A DNA stretch of 56,628 bases, from positions 1-56,628 of the forward strand of contig CAZGFY010000010.1 in the NCBI GenBank assembly GCA_964525015.1, given 5' to 3'. Both the position numbers and the translations under genes were made by a program. This DNA is from RGIG3102 sp964525015. Lineage in GTDB: Bacteria; Bacillota; Clostridia; Oscillospirales; Ruminococcaceae. Below the pieces are notes generated by a model that was given only the letters and a program-made list of their open reading frames with translations, made no database searches and was not told the origin of the DNA. Every line of letters starts with the position of its first letter. The stretch's first letter is position 1. This document shows positions 8,399 through 16,018 of this stretch, piece after piece.

Positions 8399-8461
8399 AA
8401 CTAAGCTTGTTAAAAAAATATTTAACGAGTATTTAATATCGAAAATTATTCGGAGGACAAG

Positions 8462-9649
8462 ATGAAAAAATTTATTTCACTAATGCTAATCGCAGCATTA
8501 TCTGCATCTTTAGTTGCTTGTTCAAGCACAGAAGCAGAAACAGAAACAGAAGAAACAACTACAACAACAGAGGCAGTTGTGGAAACATTTGAAACAGAAT
8601 ATGAAATGAAAGGTACTACTTCAAGTGGTAACCCTAAAAATGACACATTTATTTTCAATGGTACAACAACTGATGGAATTATTACAGAATTAGAATTCGA
8701 TGTAATTCGTAATAAAGGAACAGATGGCGAATACTCAAAAACTGATATTATGGGCTATTTAATGAATATCTCAGATGCAACAATTGAAGAAGTTGACGGA
8801 GTTTTAACTCTAACTAAATTATCAGCTTACGGATACGATCCTGCTTATGCTGAAGGTGCAGCTGCTCAATTTATGGTATCAGCTAGTGCAGAAGAATTAA
8901 CAGATGAGTTAACTTTTGCTGATTTAACATTTGTTAATGATGCAACAGGTGGTACTGATGCTGTTGCTATGGATAAAGCTTTAATAGCTTACAATGCTCT
9001 AGCTCAAGAAACAGGTGCAGAAGCTGTAACAGAAGAAACTTTAGTTAAAGATTTAGTTGCACTACACGGATTATATGCTGATGGTGCTTATGTAGCTGGA
9101 ACTAATAGAGTATCATTTAACGGTGTTGCTGGTGGTAGAAGCTATGGCGAACAAATCCAAGCTATCGAAGATTACATATTAGCAAATAATATGACATTAG
9201 AAGATGTTTATGAAATGTTCAAAACTGTTAACCAATCAGGTGATGATATAGCTTCAAGAGATGTTATCGCTGGTGCAACAATCACTTTCGTTGGAGATTT
9301 CCAAAGAATGGCTTATGTTGCAATTCACGGTGAAATTTTTGAAGGTGTTGTAACACATACAGAAAACGAAGATGGAACAATCAAAGTTGAAGTTGTAACT
9401 CAAGGTTACGGCGGAGAAATTGAAACACACGTTACATTTAATGCAGATAAAACAGTCGCTTCAGTTTCAGTTAGAGATCACGTTGAATCAGCTGATTACG
9501 GTGCTGAAATCGTTGTTGAAGGTAGTGAGTTTATTACTTCATTAACTACAAATGGTAGCGAAACAGACGTTGTATCTGGTGTTACAGTTACATCAAATGC
9601 TTTAATTGACGCTGTTACATTCGCTCAAGAATATGTAAACGCTTTATAA
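8462..9649 (+). CDS. Lipoprotein with FMN-binding domain and two flavinylation-type motifs
   Basis: The 395-residue product has a lipoprotein signal peptide (lipobox LVAC, Cys20) and a Glu/Thr-rich spacer, so it should be anchored outside the cytoplasmic membrane. Its C-terminal ~95 residues resemble the FMN-binding domain (PF04205-like), ending in DVVSGVTVTS (Thr375). A second, even closer match to the ApbE target consensus, DVIAGATIT (Thr273), ends the preceding half, so the protein may carry two covalently bound FMN groups, as in the Listeria electron-transfer lipoprotein PplA. Electron transfer is an inference; the flavin transferase ApbE and a partner dehydrogenase are not in this window. 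The gene is monocistronic with its own promoter and terminator. Confidence 0.72.
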   Translation: MKKFISLMLIAALSASLVACSSTEAETETEETTTTTEAVVETFETEYEMKGTTSSGNPKNDTFIFNGTTTDGIITELEFDVIRNKGTDGEYSKTDIMGYLMNISDATIEEVDGVLTLTKLSAYGYDPAYAEGAAAQFMVSASAEELTDELTFADLTFVNDATGGTDAVAMDKALIAYNALAQETGAEAVTEETLVKDLVALHGLYADGAYVAGTNRVSFNGVAGGRSYGEQIQAIEDYILANNMTLEDVYEMFKTVNQSGDDIASRDVIAGATITFVGDFQRMAYVAIHGEIFEGVVTHTENEDGTIKVEVVTQGYGGEIETHVTFNADKTVASVSVRDHVESADYGAEIVVEGSEFITSLTTNGSETDVVSGVTVTSNALIDAVTFAQEYVNAL

Positions 9650-9686
9650 TTATTTATATAATTAACATATTAACGATGTTTTATGT

Positions 9687-9730
9687 AATCGCTTTAGCGA
9701 TTTGCCTGTGATACTCTCTTTGCAGGCAAA
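9687..9730 (+). other. Two adjacent short hairpins downstream of the lipoprotein gene
   Basis: AATCGCT/AGCGATT (9687-9702) is followed at once by TTTGCCTG/CAGGCAAA (9701-9708 with 9723-9730). Neither is followed by a T run, so they are not clear terminators. They may stabilise the 3' end of the lipoprotein mRNA. The rest of the 252-base gap 9650-9901 holds only the two terminators listed next. Confidence 0.4.
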
Positions 9731-9781
9731 TAAAACTCGAGTAAATAATCAAAACGAAGTGTAAATTATTTATATTATAAC

Positions 9782-9825
9782 AAATTCTCTTTTGAGTAAT
9801 CTTTTTTACTCAAAAGAGAATTTTT
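9782..9825 (+). terminator. Strong intrinsic terminator after the flavin-motif lipoprotein
   Basis: A 17-bp perfect stem (9782-9798 with 9807-9823; core TTCTCTTTTGAGTA) with an 8-base loop, followed by T residues. Its symmetry means it could also act on the other strand. Confidence 0.88.
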
Positions 9826-9844
9826 ATTCATATAGATTAAAAAT

Positions 9845-9889
9845 AAAACTACAAGAAATAAGCAAATAAGCTATATCTTGTAGTTTTTT
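9845..9889 (-). terminator. Terminator of the cheA-cheB operon
   Basis: Arms AAAACTACAAGA (9845-9856) and TCTTGTAGTTTT (9876-9887) form a 12-bp stem. It lies just beyond the cheB stop on the minus strand and also has T residues on the plus strand, so it may be bidirectional. Confidence 0.8.
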
Positions 9890-9901
9890 AATTAATTTTA
9901 T

Positions 9902-10504
9902 TTAAGAGATCTTTTTTAGGTAGTTTAAAATTAAGCTTGGAATAAGTGCTAAATCAGTTTCCATTAAAACAGCGCCTTTTTTCTTTGCCATCATTGGCAT
10001 ACCATAAACAATACAGCTTTCTTTGTTTTGTCCGATAGTATATCCTCCAGCGTTTTTAATTTCTAAAAGTCCGCTTGCACCATCTTCACCCATACCAGTT
10101 AGAATAATTCCAATAGAGTTTTCCTTGGCTGATTTTGCAACAGAAGAGAATAAAACATCAACGCTAGGCTTATGACCTGAAACTTTAGGTGAATTTATAA
10201 GTGCTAATTGATAATTATCACCTATTTTTAAAACCTTAGTATGAAAATCTCCACCTGGGGAAACATAAGCATTTCCAGAAATAAGAAACTCTCCGTGCTT
10301 TGCTTCTTTAACATTTAATTGACATTTAGAGTTTATTCTTTGTGCGTATTGCTCAGTAAACCCTTCAGGCATATGCTGAGTGATGACAATAGGTGGAATA
10401 TTTTTAGGTAGATTTTTTAAAACACTTAAAATAGCTTCTGTGCCACCAGTTGAAGCGCCGATTGCTATTATTGTGTTTTCTAAATTTTTTAAATTATTAG
10501 ACAT
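9902..10504 (-). CDS. cheB: Chemotaxis protein-glutamate methylesterase, catalytic domain only
   Basis: CheB removes methyl groups from chemoreceptor glutamates (and deamidates glutamines). The catalytic triad residues are recognisable: Ser18 in GASTGG, His44 in ITQHMPEGF and Asp141 in GMGEDGASGL. The N-terminal receiver domain of classical CheB is missing; the product is about 200 residues and starts almost directly at the catalytic domain. I chose ATG 10504 because an upstream in-frame start would run back into cheR; the ribosome binding site is weak (AAAGG about 16 bases away), so translation may be coupled to cheR. Last gene of cheA-cheW-cheR-cheB. Confidence 0.9.
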   Translation of the reverse strand: MSNNLKNLENTIIAIGASTGGTEAILSVLKNLPKNIPPIVITQHMPEGFTEQYAQRINSKCQLNVKEAKHGEFLISGNAYVSPGGDFHTKVLKIGDNYQLALINSPKVSGHKPSVDVLFSSVAKSAKENSIGIILTGMGEDGASGLLEIKNAGGYTIGQNKESCIVYGMPMMAKKKGAVLMETDLALIPSLILNYLKKIS

Positions 10505-10523
10505 AAAAATTATTAGCCAGCCT

Positions 10524-11345
10524 TTATTTAATTTTTCTGTATCCAGATGGCATAACCCATTTGTATTCAGTTGTATCAAGTGCCACGGTTTCGCTATTTC
10601 CAATAAAGAGATAACCACCATAATTGGTTGCACCATAAAACCTATTAACTAAGCTATCCCTAGTTTCTTTATCAAAGTATATCATAACATTTCTACAAAA
10701 GATAACATCGAATTTCTTTTTGAAACTAATAGGCTCCATTAAATTAAATGTTTTAAAAATAACATTTTGGCGAATTTCAGGGCAAATAGTGTAAAACTTT
10801 TTATCAGCAGATGGAATAAAATATTTTTCAACCCATTCAGGTGGCATATCTTTTAAGCCCTCAGCTGTGTAAATCCCTTTTTTAGCCTTTTCAAGGGCTC
10901 TTTGCGAAATATCAGTAGCCAGCACCCTAGTGTCCCATCTAACGCCTTTTTTGCTAAAATGCTCCTTTAATAGGATAGAAAGAGTGTATGGCTCTTCCCC
11001 AGAAGAACAGCCAGCACTCCAAATAGATAAAACCTTATCTTTATTATTAGTTTCAAGATATGGCAAAACTGTTTTGCTAAAATACTCAAAGTGTGAAAAT
11101 TCACGCATATAATAGGTGTGATTAGTTGTTAAAAGATTTAGCATTTTAGAAACATCGGCTTTATTATCAGTAGTTATTATATAATTAATATACTCAACAA
11201 GAGAAGAATATCCCTCGCCGATAATATAATTTGATAATCTACTAGAAACTAGCTGAATTTTACCATCTAAATTTATACCGTAATTAATTTTAATAAAATC
11301 TTTTAGTTTATTAAAATCTTGCACGTTTAATTCTTGTTTTAGCAT
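10524..11345 (-). CDS. cheR: Chemotaxis protein methyltransferase CheR
   Basis: CheR methylates receptor glutamates using S-adenosylmethionine. The 273-residue protein has the N-terminal helical domain (residues ~1-85, with TTNHTYYMREFSHFE), the SAM-binding SAGCSSGEEPYTL motif, ATDISQRAL, and FCRNVMIYFDKETR, all characteristic. No C-terminal TPR or receptor-tethering extension is present. It is 6 bases downstream of cheW and 19 bases upstream of cheB on the minus strand. Confidence 0.96.
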   Translation of the reverse strand: MLKQELNVQDFNKLKDFIKINYGINLDGKIQLVSSRLSNYIIGEGYSSLVEYINYIITTDNKADVSKMLNLLTTNHTYYMREFSHFEYFSKTVLPYLETNNKDKVLSIWSAGCSSGEEPYTLSILLKEHFSKKGVRWDTRVLATDISQRALEKAKKGIYTAEGLKDMPPEWVEKYFIPSADKKFYTICPEIRQNVIFKTFNLMEPISFKKKFDVIFCRNVMIYFDKETRDSLVNRFYGATNYGGYLFIGNSETVALDTTEYKWVMPSGYRKIK

Positions 11346-11351
11346 TTAAAA

Positions 11352-11825
11352 TTACACTCCACTAATAAGTGCCTGACAATCTATCATCAGCACAACGGTT
11401 CCATCTTCTAATTTAATCATAGAACTTGTAATATCTTGTTTGTTTTGAACTGGAATAGGAGAAGATTTTGAAGTATCAATAGTTTGAACTTGGATAACAT
11501 TATCAACAACAAGCCCAACTAAATTTTGCTCATATTCAACCACGATAACACAGGTATCACTATTATATTCAACAAAATCCTTTTTCATGCGAAGACGCAT
11601 ATCAATAATAGGAAGAACTTGACCTCTTAAATTTAATAGTCCACGAACATAGTCTGGCACCATAGGAACACTTCTCACGCTAAAAGTTGCGAGTATTTCT
11701 ATAACATTTAATGTGTTTATACCAAATACGATATCATCAGACATAAAAGTTAAAAATCTGTCTGTAACTATTTCGTTTTCGATTATTTCTTCTGGCTCTT
11801 CAATTTTTTTAAAAAGATCAGACAT
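11352..11825 (-). CDS. cheW: Chemotaxis adaptor protein CheW
   Basis: CheW couples chemoreceptors to CheA. The 157-residue protein is a single CheW domain (FLTFMSDDIVFGINTLNVIE, PDYVRGLLNLRGQVLPIIDM, VVDNVIQVQTI), preceded by an acidic N-terminal stretch of about 20 residues. It starts one base after the cheA stop on the minus strand, so the two are almost certainly translated together. Confidence 0.95.
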   Translation of the reverse strand: MSDLFKKIEEPEEIIENEIVTDRFLTFMSDDIVFGINTLNVIEILATFSVRSVPMVPDYVRGLLNLRGQVLPIIDMRLRMKKDFVEYNSDTCVIVVEYEQNLVGLVVDNVIQVQTIDTSKSSPIPVQNKQDITSSMIKLEDGTVVLMIDCQALISGV

Positions 11826-11826
11826 A

Positions 11827-13965
11827 TTAATTTCCTCCTACTTCTTCTTTTTTTAATTTAGCTGAGCTAAATAAAGACTCAACATCTAAAATTAAGCTGA
11901 TATTACCATTACCTAAAATAGTACACCCACTAACACCAGAGCGTTTTATATCAAAATTATTTAAATAGCTAGGTAAAGGCTTAACAACAACCTGTTGTTC
12001 ACCAATTAATTTATCAACAAACAAGCAGTATGAACGAGTTGAGCTATCAACCCAAATTAAAATTCCATCTTCTAAACTTGTTGCAGAGTTTTTGATGCCG
12101 TAAGTGTTATTTAATCTAATAATAGGATAAAAATTACCCATATATGAAATCAATTCATTATTTTCAACATCTAAAATAATATCTTCATTTTTGGCGATAA
12201 ATGATTGACGAATATTATTAATTGGAAGAGTAAATATTTCATCACCACAAGCAATTTCCATACCACTAACAATTGCAAGAGTTAATGGAATTTTTAGAGT
12301 TACACAGAAGTTTTCCCCTTTATTATTAGTAATAGTAACATTACCACCAATAGACTCAACATTCTTCTTAACAACATCTAGGCCAACGCCTCTTCCTGAA
12401 TATTCAGTAACTTCACTATTAGTTGAAAAGCCAGCCATAGTTAAAAAGTTTACGATTTCGTGTTCTGTGTAATCGCTAGGTGATTTTGATAATAAGCCTT
12501 TTCGTTCTGCTTTTGAAAGGATGGCTTCAGTATTTATATCAGCGCCATCATTTTCAATTTGGATAATAACTTCACTACCAGTGTTTTTAGCAGATAAAAT
12601 AATCTCACCTTGAGGATTTTTTCCAGCTGCGATTCTTTCTTCTTGAGTTTTTTCAATTCCGTGGTCCATAGCATTTCTAACGATATGCATAATTGGATCG
12701 CCAATTGAATCCACAATTGTTTTATCAACTTCAGTTTCTTCACCGATGATTGTTAGCTTAACGTCTTTATTTAAAGCTTTAGACATATCTCTAACAATAC
12801 GGTTCATCTTTTGGAAAACTCCAGAAACAGGAACCATTCGAAGTGACATAACTATATCTTGTAAATCATCAGTTAATTTTCTTAAAGAGCGAGTTGATTT
12901 TAAGAATGCATCTAATTTTAATCCTTCAAGCTCAGGCGAAGCTGCAACCATTGATTCAGTGATAACAATTTCACCAACGATTGCCATTAGATTATCAAGT
13001 TTTTCAAGTTTTACACTAATTAAGCTTTGTTTTGATTGATTTATATTTTTAATTTGATTTGAAATATCATTAGTGTCGCCAGTAGGTTTTGGTTTTTTTG
13101 TAGGTTCTGGTGCTTTTACAGGTTCTTCTTTTTTCACTTCTTCTTTTGGCTTTGTTTCTTCGATAATTTTAGATTGAGTTTGTCCAGTTAATTCATCTTG
13201 AAGTGCTAAAAATGCAGGATTTGCCACTACTTCGTATGAACGCATATTACTAATTGAAGAAAGTGCGCCAATACTAAGCTCAACGTCTTCCTCTGTTTTT
13301 ATTCCAATAAAGAAGCCTTCACTTGCAATAAATGTAGCAGTATCAGAATTAGAATCAATATCACTTGGATAAATAGCCAAATCTACTGATAATTCCTTTA
13401 GAGCATTAGTTACAATTAATGCCCTAACATTTTCCATTCCACAATCTTCATCGAATAGAATGTGTAAATAGAAAGGATAATCACTAGTGAAATTTGGATC
13501 AATTGAATGCTCTTCTTCGGAAGCTGAAGATTTTGAAGCAGGAACGCTACCTCCTCCTTTAACTTCGTGAAGTAAGCTATCGATTTCCTTGATTAAAGGT
13601 TCAATATCGTTTACTAAACTTTCACTAGCTTCAACCTTTTCAATGTCTTGACATAATCTATCAGTACATTTAAATAAAAGATTGAATAGCACTCCTTTTT
13701 GGTCTTCGTTGAATATACCTGTTCCATTCTCACGGATTTCAAAGAATAAATCTTCAATATGGTGAGAGAGTTCCATCAAAGGCTGAAATTCCATCATTGC
13801 AGAAGAACCTTTAATAGTATGCATAGTTCTAAAAATTGCGTTCACATCATCCACAGAGAAATCACCCTCTTGTTCAGCTCTTAAAAGTAATTCATCAAGT
13901 TCTGATAGTAGAGTGTTTGTTTCATAAAGATATGTGGCTAAAAGAGTTTCATTAACATTTTCCAT
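11827..13965 (-). CDS. cheA: Chemotaxis histidine kinase CheA with altered ATP-lid motif
   Basis: CheA autophosphorylates in response to chemoreceptors and passes phosphate to CheY. Domain order: HPt with phosphorylatable His49 (FRTMHTIKGSSAMM), a divergent P2-like region at ~160-255, a charged linker, dimerisation domain ~310-375, HATPase ~375-555 and a CheW-like P5 domain to residue 712. The N box (HIVRNAMDHGIE) and G2 box (YSGRGVGLDVVKKN) are good, but the G1 box normally DDGxG reads NDGAD. I chose ATG 13965 (AGGAAACTAGCT upstream); in-frame codons continue upstream to 14016 but lack a binding site. cheY, cheC and cheD are not in the window. Confidence 0.93.
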   Translation of the reverse strand: MENVNETLLATYLYETNTLLSELDELLLRAEQEGDFSVDDVNAIFRTMHTIKGSSAMMEFQPLMELSHHIEDLFFEIRENGTGIFNEDQKGVLFNLLFKCTDRLCQDIEKVEASESLVNDIEPLIKEIDSLLHEVKGGGSVPASKSSASEEEHSIDPNFTSDYPFYLHILFDEDCGMENVRALIVTNALKELSVDLAIYPSDIDSNSDTATFIASEGFFIGIKTEEDVELSIGALSSISNMRSYEVVANPAFLALQDELTGQTQSKIIEETKPKEEVKKEEPVKAPEPTKKPKPTGDTNDISNQIKNINQSKQSLISVKLEKLDNLMAIVGEIVITESMVAASPELEGLKLDAFLKSTRSLRKLTDDLQDIVMSLRMVPVSGVFQKMNRIVRDMSKALNKDVKLTIIGEETEVDKTIVDSIGDPIMHIVRNAMDHGIEKTQEERIAAGKNPQGEIILSAKNTGSEVIIQIENDGADINTEAILSKAERKGLLSKSPSDYTEHEIVNFLTMAGFSTNSEVTEYSGRGVGLDVVKKNVESIGGNVTITNNKGENFCVTLKIPLTLAIVSGMEIACGDEIFTLPINNIRQSFIAKNEDIILDVENNELISYMGNFYPIIRLNNTYGIKNSATSLEDGILIWVDSSTRSYCLFVDKLIGEQQVVVKPLPSYLNNFDIKRSGVSGCTILGNGNISLILDVESLFSSAKLKKEEVGGN

Positions 13966-14011
13966 AGCTAGTTTCCTACCACCTTTTCTAATTATATAAA
14001 AAATAATTGCA

Positions 14012-14030
14012 ACCATAAATTGCTTATGGT
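14012..14030. promoter_or_regulatory. Inverted repeat in the cheA / ylqG-like divergent region
   Basis: ACCATAA (14012-14018) and TTATGGT (14024-14030) form a perfect 7-bp inverted repeat with a 5-base centre in the 137-base gap between two divergent operons. Size and placement suit a dimeric regulator, but no regulator is identified and chance is possible in AT-rich DNA. Confidence 0.35.
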
Positions 14031-14102
14031 AAAATAATTATAATTATATTATAATATAAAAAGTTGATAAATGGAATAAAAATTTTTCAAAAAGGTGATA
14101 AA

Positions 14103-15527
14103 ATGTCAAATATTTTAAAAGTAACTACTCCTTTAGCAGGATATGAGGCCCAAAATCAGGTTAAAAACCCAACAAATAGACCACTAGACCCTTCGGTGCA
14201 ATCTCCAGTTGCGCCTGATAAGGTTGTAAAGCCTGATGCTAGAAATGACGCACTAGGACAGGAAACAGACGCTGCTCTAAAATTTAGATATGAAACAAAT
14301 TATGGAAATTTTATGTCGCAGATAAATAATCTTAATGGAATGACGGATGAGTTTGCCAAATTATTCTTTGAAAAATTTGCCACCCTAGCACAATCCGGCC
14401 TTCAAGACGGATATTCAGGAAAAATTGCAGAATACTTAAATATGGTGTCGATGTCGGGCGAAGATTTAACGGCATTTTTAAAAGATCAAACTAGTTTAAG
14501 TGTAAAACTCACTGGAGCATTTTTTGAAGTTTTAAAACAGGTTATGGATAATACAAATTCTGTTGAATTAAAAACAGGAATACTTGATTTTTTACGAAGA
14601 TATGTTGATATGGCAGAAAATACTCATACAATGAATAATATCCATAATATACTAGGTAATTTAAGATTTGCATTAATTCCAAGCCAAAGAGAAAACTTTG
14701 ATAAATTATTAGCTCAGCTAATTAATGTTTCAGAAAATGGTGATGGAGCTTTAAAAAATTCTCAATTACTAAAAAATAGTATTCTTCCATTTTTGAATAG
14801 CTATATCACTAAAATGAATGATAGAGGTTTTTTAAGAGAAAACTCGGCTTTACTTGGAAATTATATAGCAAAACTAGAAAACGGATTACCTTCAAGAGTT
14901 CAAGAGGCTTTTGAAAGCCTTTTAAAATTTCAAGGTATGCAAGCAGCATTTAAAAACTTTGATCCAGCTGTTTTAATGCAAGTTTTAGAAAATACAGATT
15001 TTATGAAGGCTAAAAGAAAGCAAAAATGGGCAGACGGCTTAACCGAAGTTATAAAAGAGGGAATGAATTCTTCTCAAGAGGAAAAAGCTGTTTTTCAAAG
15101 TTTAATGCAGGCAGTTTTATTAAATGAAAGTGTGTATATGCCAGTTATTCACACAATGCTTCCACTTAATATTGATGGTAAATTAATGTTTGCACAAACT
15201 TGGATTGACCCAGATGCTCAAAAAGATCATAAAGAGCGAGGGCTTGGAAAAATGATTCAAGGACTTGTTAAATTCGATATTGAAGAGATGGGCTTTTTTG
15301 ATGTTTTCTTTATATATCAAGATGGGAATATGAAAATGCAAATTAGCTGTCCTACTGCACTAGAGCAGGATATTAAAAAAGTTAGGGAAGATATAGTTAA
15401 ATTAATATCTTCATATGGAATAACTCCAGTTGAAATGTTTGTTGACACAACTCAAGAATCAATTCCAGTTTCAGCAGCTTTCCCAAAAATATTTGAAAGG
15501 AAGAACTCAATAAATGTCTCAATTTAA
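14103..15527 (+). CDS. YlqG-like protein, possible flagellar export-associated factor
   Basis: A 474-residue, mostly alpha-helical soluble protein. I recognise it only by weak resemblance and by position: in Bacillus the uncharacterised ylqG lies directly before the FlhB-like ylqH, exactly the arrangement here. The C-terminal third (MLPLNIDGKLMFAQTWIDP, GFFDVFFIYQDGNMKMQISC) resembles the C-terminal region of hook-length-control-type (FliK-like) proteins. The N-terminal 60 residues are low-complexity and Pro/Asp-rich. I chose ATG 14103 because AAAGGTGAT precedes it; an ATG at 14064 has no binding site. It overlaps the next gene by 14 bases. Function is inferred, not established. Confidence 0.6.
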   Translation: MSNILKVTTPLAGYEAQNQVKNPTNRPLDPSVQSPVAPDKVVKPDARNDALGQETDAALKFRYETNYGNFMSQINNLNGMTDEFAKLFFEKFATLAQSGLQDGYSGKIAEYLNMVSMSGEDLTAFLKDQTSLSVKLTGAFFEVLKQVMDNTNSVELKTGILDFLRRYVDMAENTHTMNNIHNILGNLRFALIPSQRENFDKLLAQLINVSENGDGALKNSQLLKNSILPFLNSYITKMNDRGFLRENSALLGNYIAKLENGLPSRVQEAFESLLKFQGMQAAFKNFDPAVLMQVLENTDFMKAKRKQKWADGLTEVIKEGMNSSQEEKAVFQSLMQAVLLNESVYMPVIHTMLPLNIDGKLMFAQTWIDPDAQKDHKERGLGKMIQGLVKFDIEEMGFFDVFFIYQDGNMKMQISCPTALEQDIKKVREDIVKLISSYGITPVEMFVDTTQESIPVSAAFPKIFERKNSINVSI

Positions 15528-15864
15528 TAATATGTTAAATAAAAAAGCAGTAGCTTTAAGCTATGATGAAAAAAAAGATGTTGCACCTATAATTGTTGCA
15601 TCAGGGATGGGGCATTTAGCTGAAAAAATAGTTGAAGTAGCAAGAGAAAATAAAGTTCCAGTGTATGAAGATAACTCCCTTTCAACTATTTTAACACAGC
15701 TAGAACTAGGCTCACCCGTGCCAACAGAAGTTTACGAGGCAATAGTTGGAATTTATGTTTATTTTTTAAATTATAATAAAAAAGAAAATGAACAAATGCA
15801 AAAACCTAAGCAGGATAATGAAATAGAAGAAAATCCACAAGAAGAAGAGTATTCACAAAGTTAA
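15514..15864 (+). CDS. FlhB C-terminal-domain homologue (FlhX/YlqH family)
   Basis: The 116-residue protein corresponds to the cytoplasmic export-switch domain of FlhB after its self-cleavage site: AVALSYDEKKDVAPIIVASG, VPVYEDNSLSTILTQLELG and VPTEVYEAIVGIYVYF align with FlhB-CC. There are no membrane segments and no NPTH cleavage motif, as expected for stand-alone FlhX/YlqH proteins, which can substitute for the cleaved C-domain in some flagellar systems. The C-terminal ~35 residues are acidic and Glu/Gln-rich. It overlaps the upstream ylqG-like gene and is followed by a terminator. Family call is solid; role in this organism is inferred. Confidence 0.82.
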   Translation: MSQFNNMLNKKAVALSYDEKKDVAPIIVASGMGHLAEKIVEVARENKVPVYEDNSLSTILTQLELGSPVPTEVYEAIVGIYVYFLNYNKKENEQMQKPKQDNEIEENPQEEEYSQS

Positions 15865-15867
15865 TTA

Positions 15868-15896
15868 AAATCCACCGATTAAGGTGGATTTTTTTA
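15868..15896 (+). terminator. Intrinsic terminator after the FlhX gene
   Basis: Stem AATCCACC / GGTGGATT with a 6-base loop followed by seven T residues, immediately after the stop codon. Confidence 0.9.
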
Positions 15897-16018
15897 TCAC
15901 TAAACTAACATTAAAAATTATTATAATATAAATAATTTACGATAAGCTTTGATTATCAAATGTGTTCGGATTAGCTGAGTAAGGCTAAGGATAGTAAAAA
16001 GAAAGGATGTATAAAAAT

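Noticed and set aside
15897..16018. Possible riboswitch or regulated leader before the amidohydrolase
   Set aside because: A TATAAT exists at 15922-15927 but no -35, and the short inverted repeats (TTAGC/GCTAA, GATAA/TTATC) do not match any riboswitch I know.
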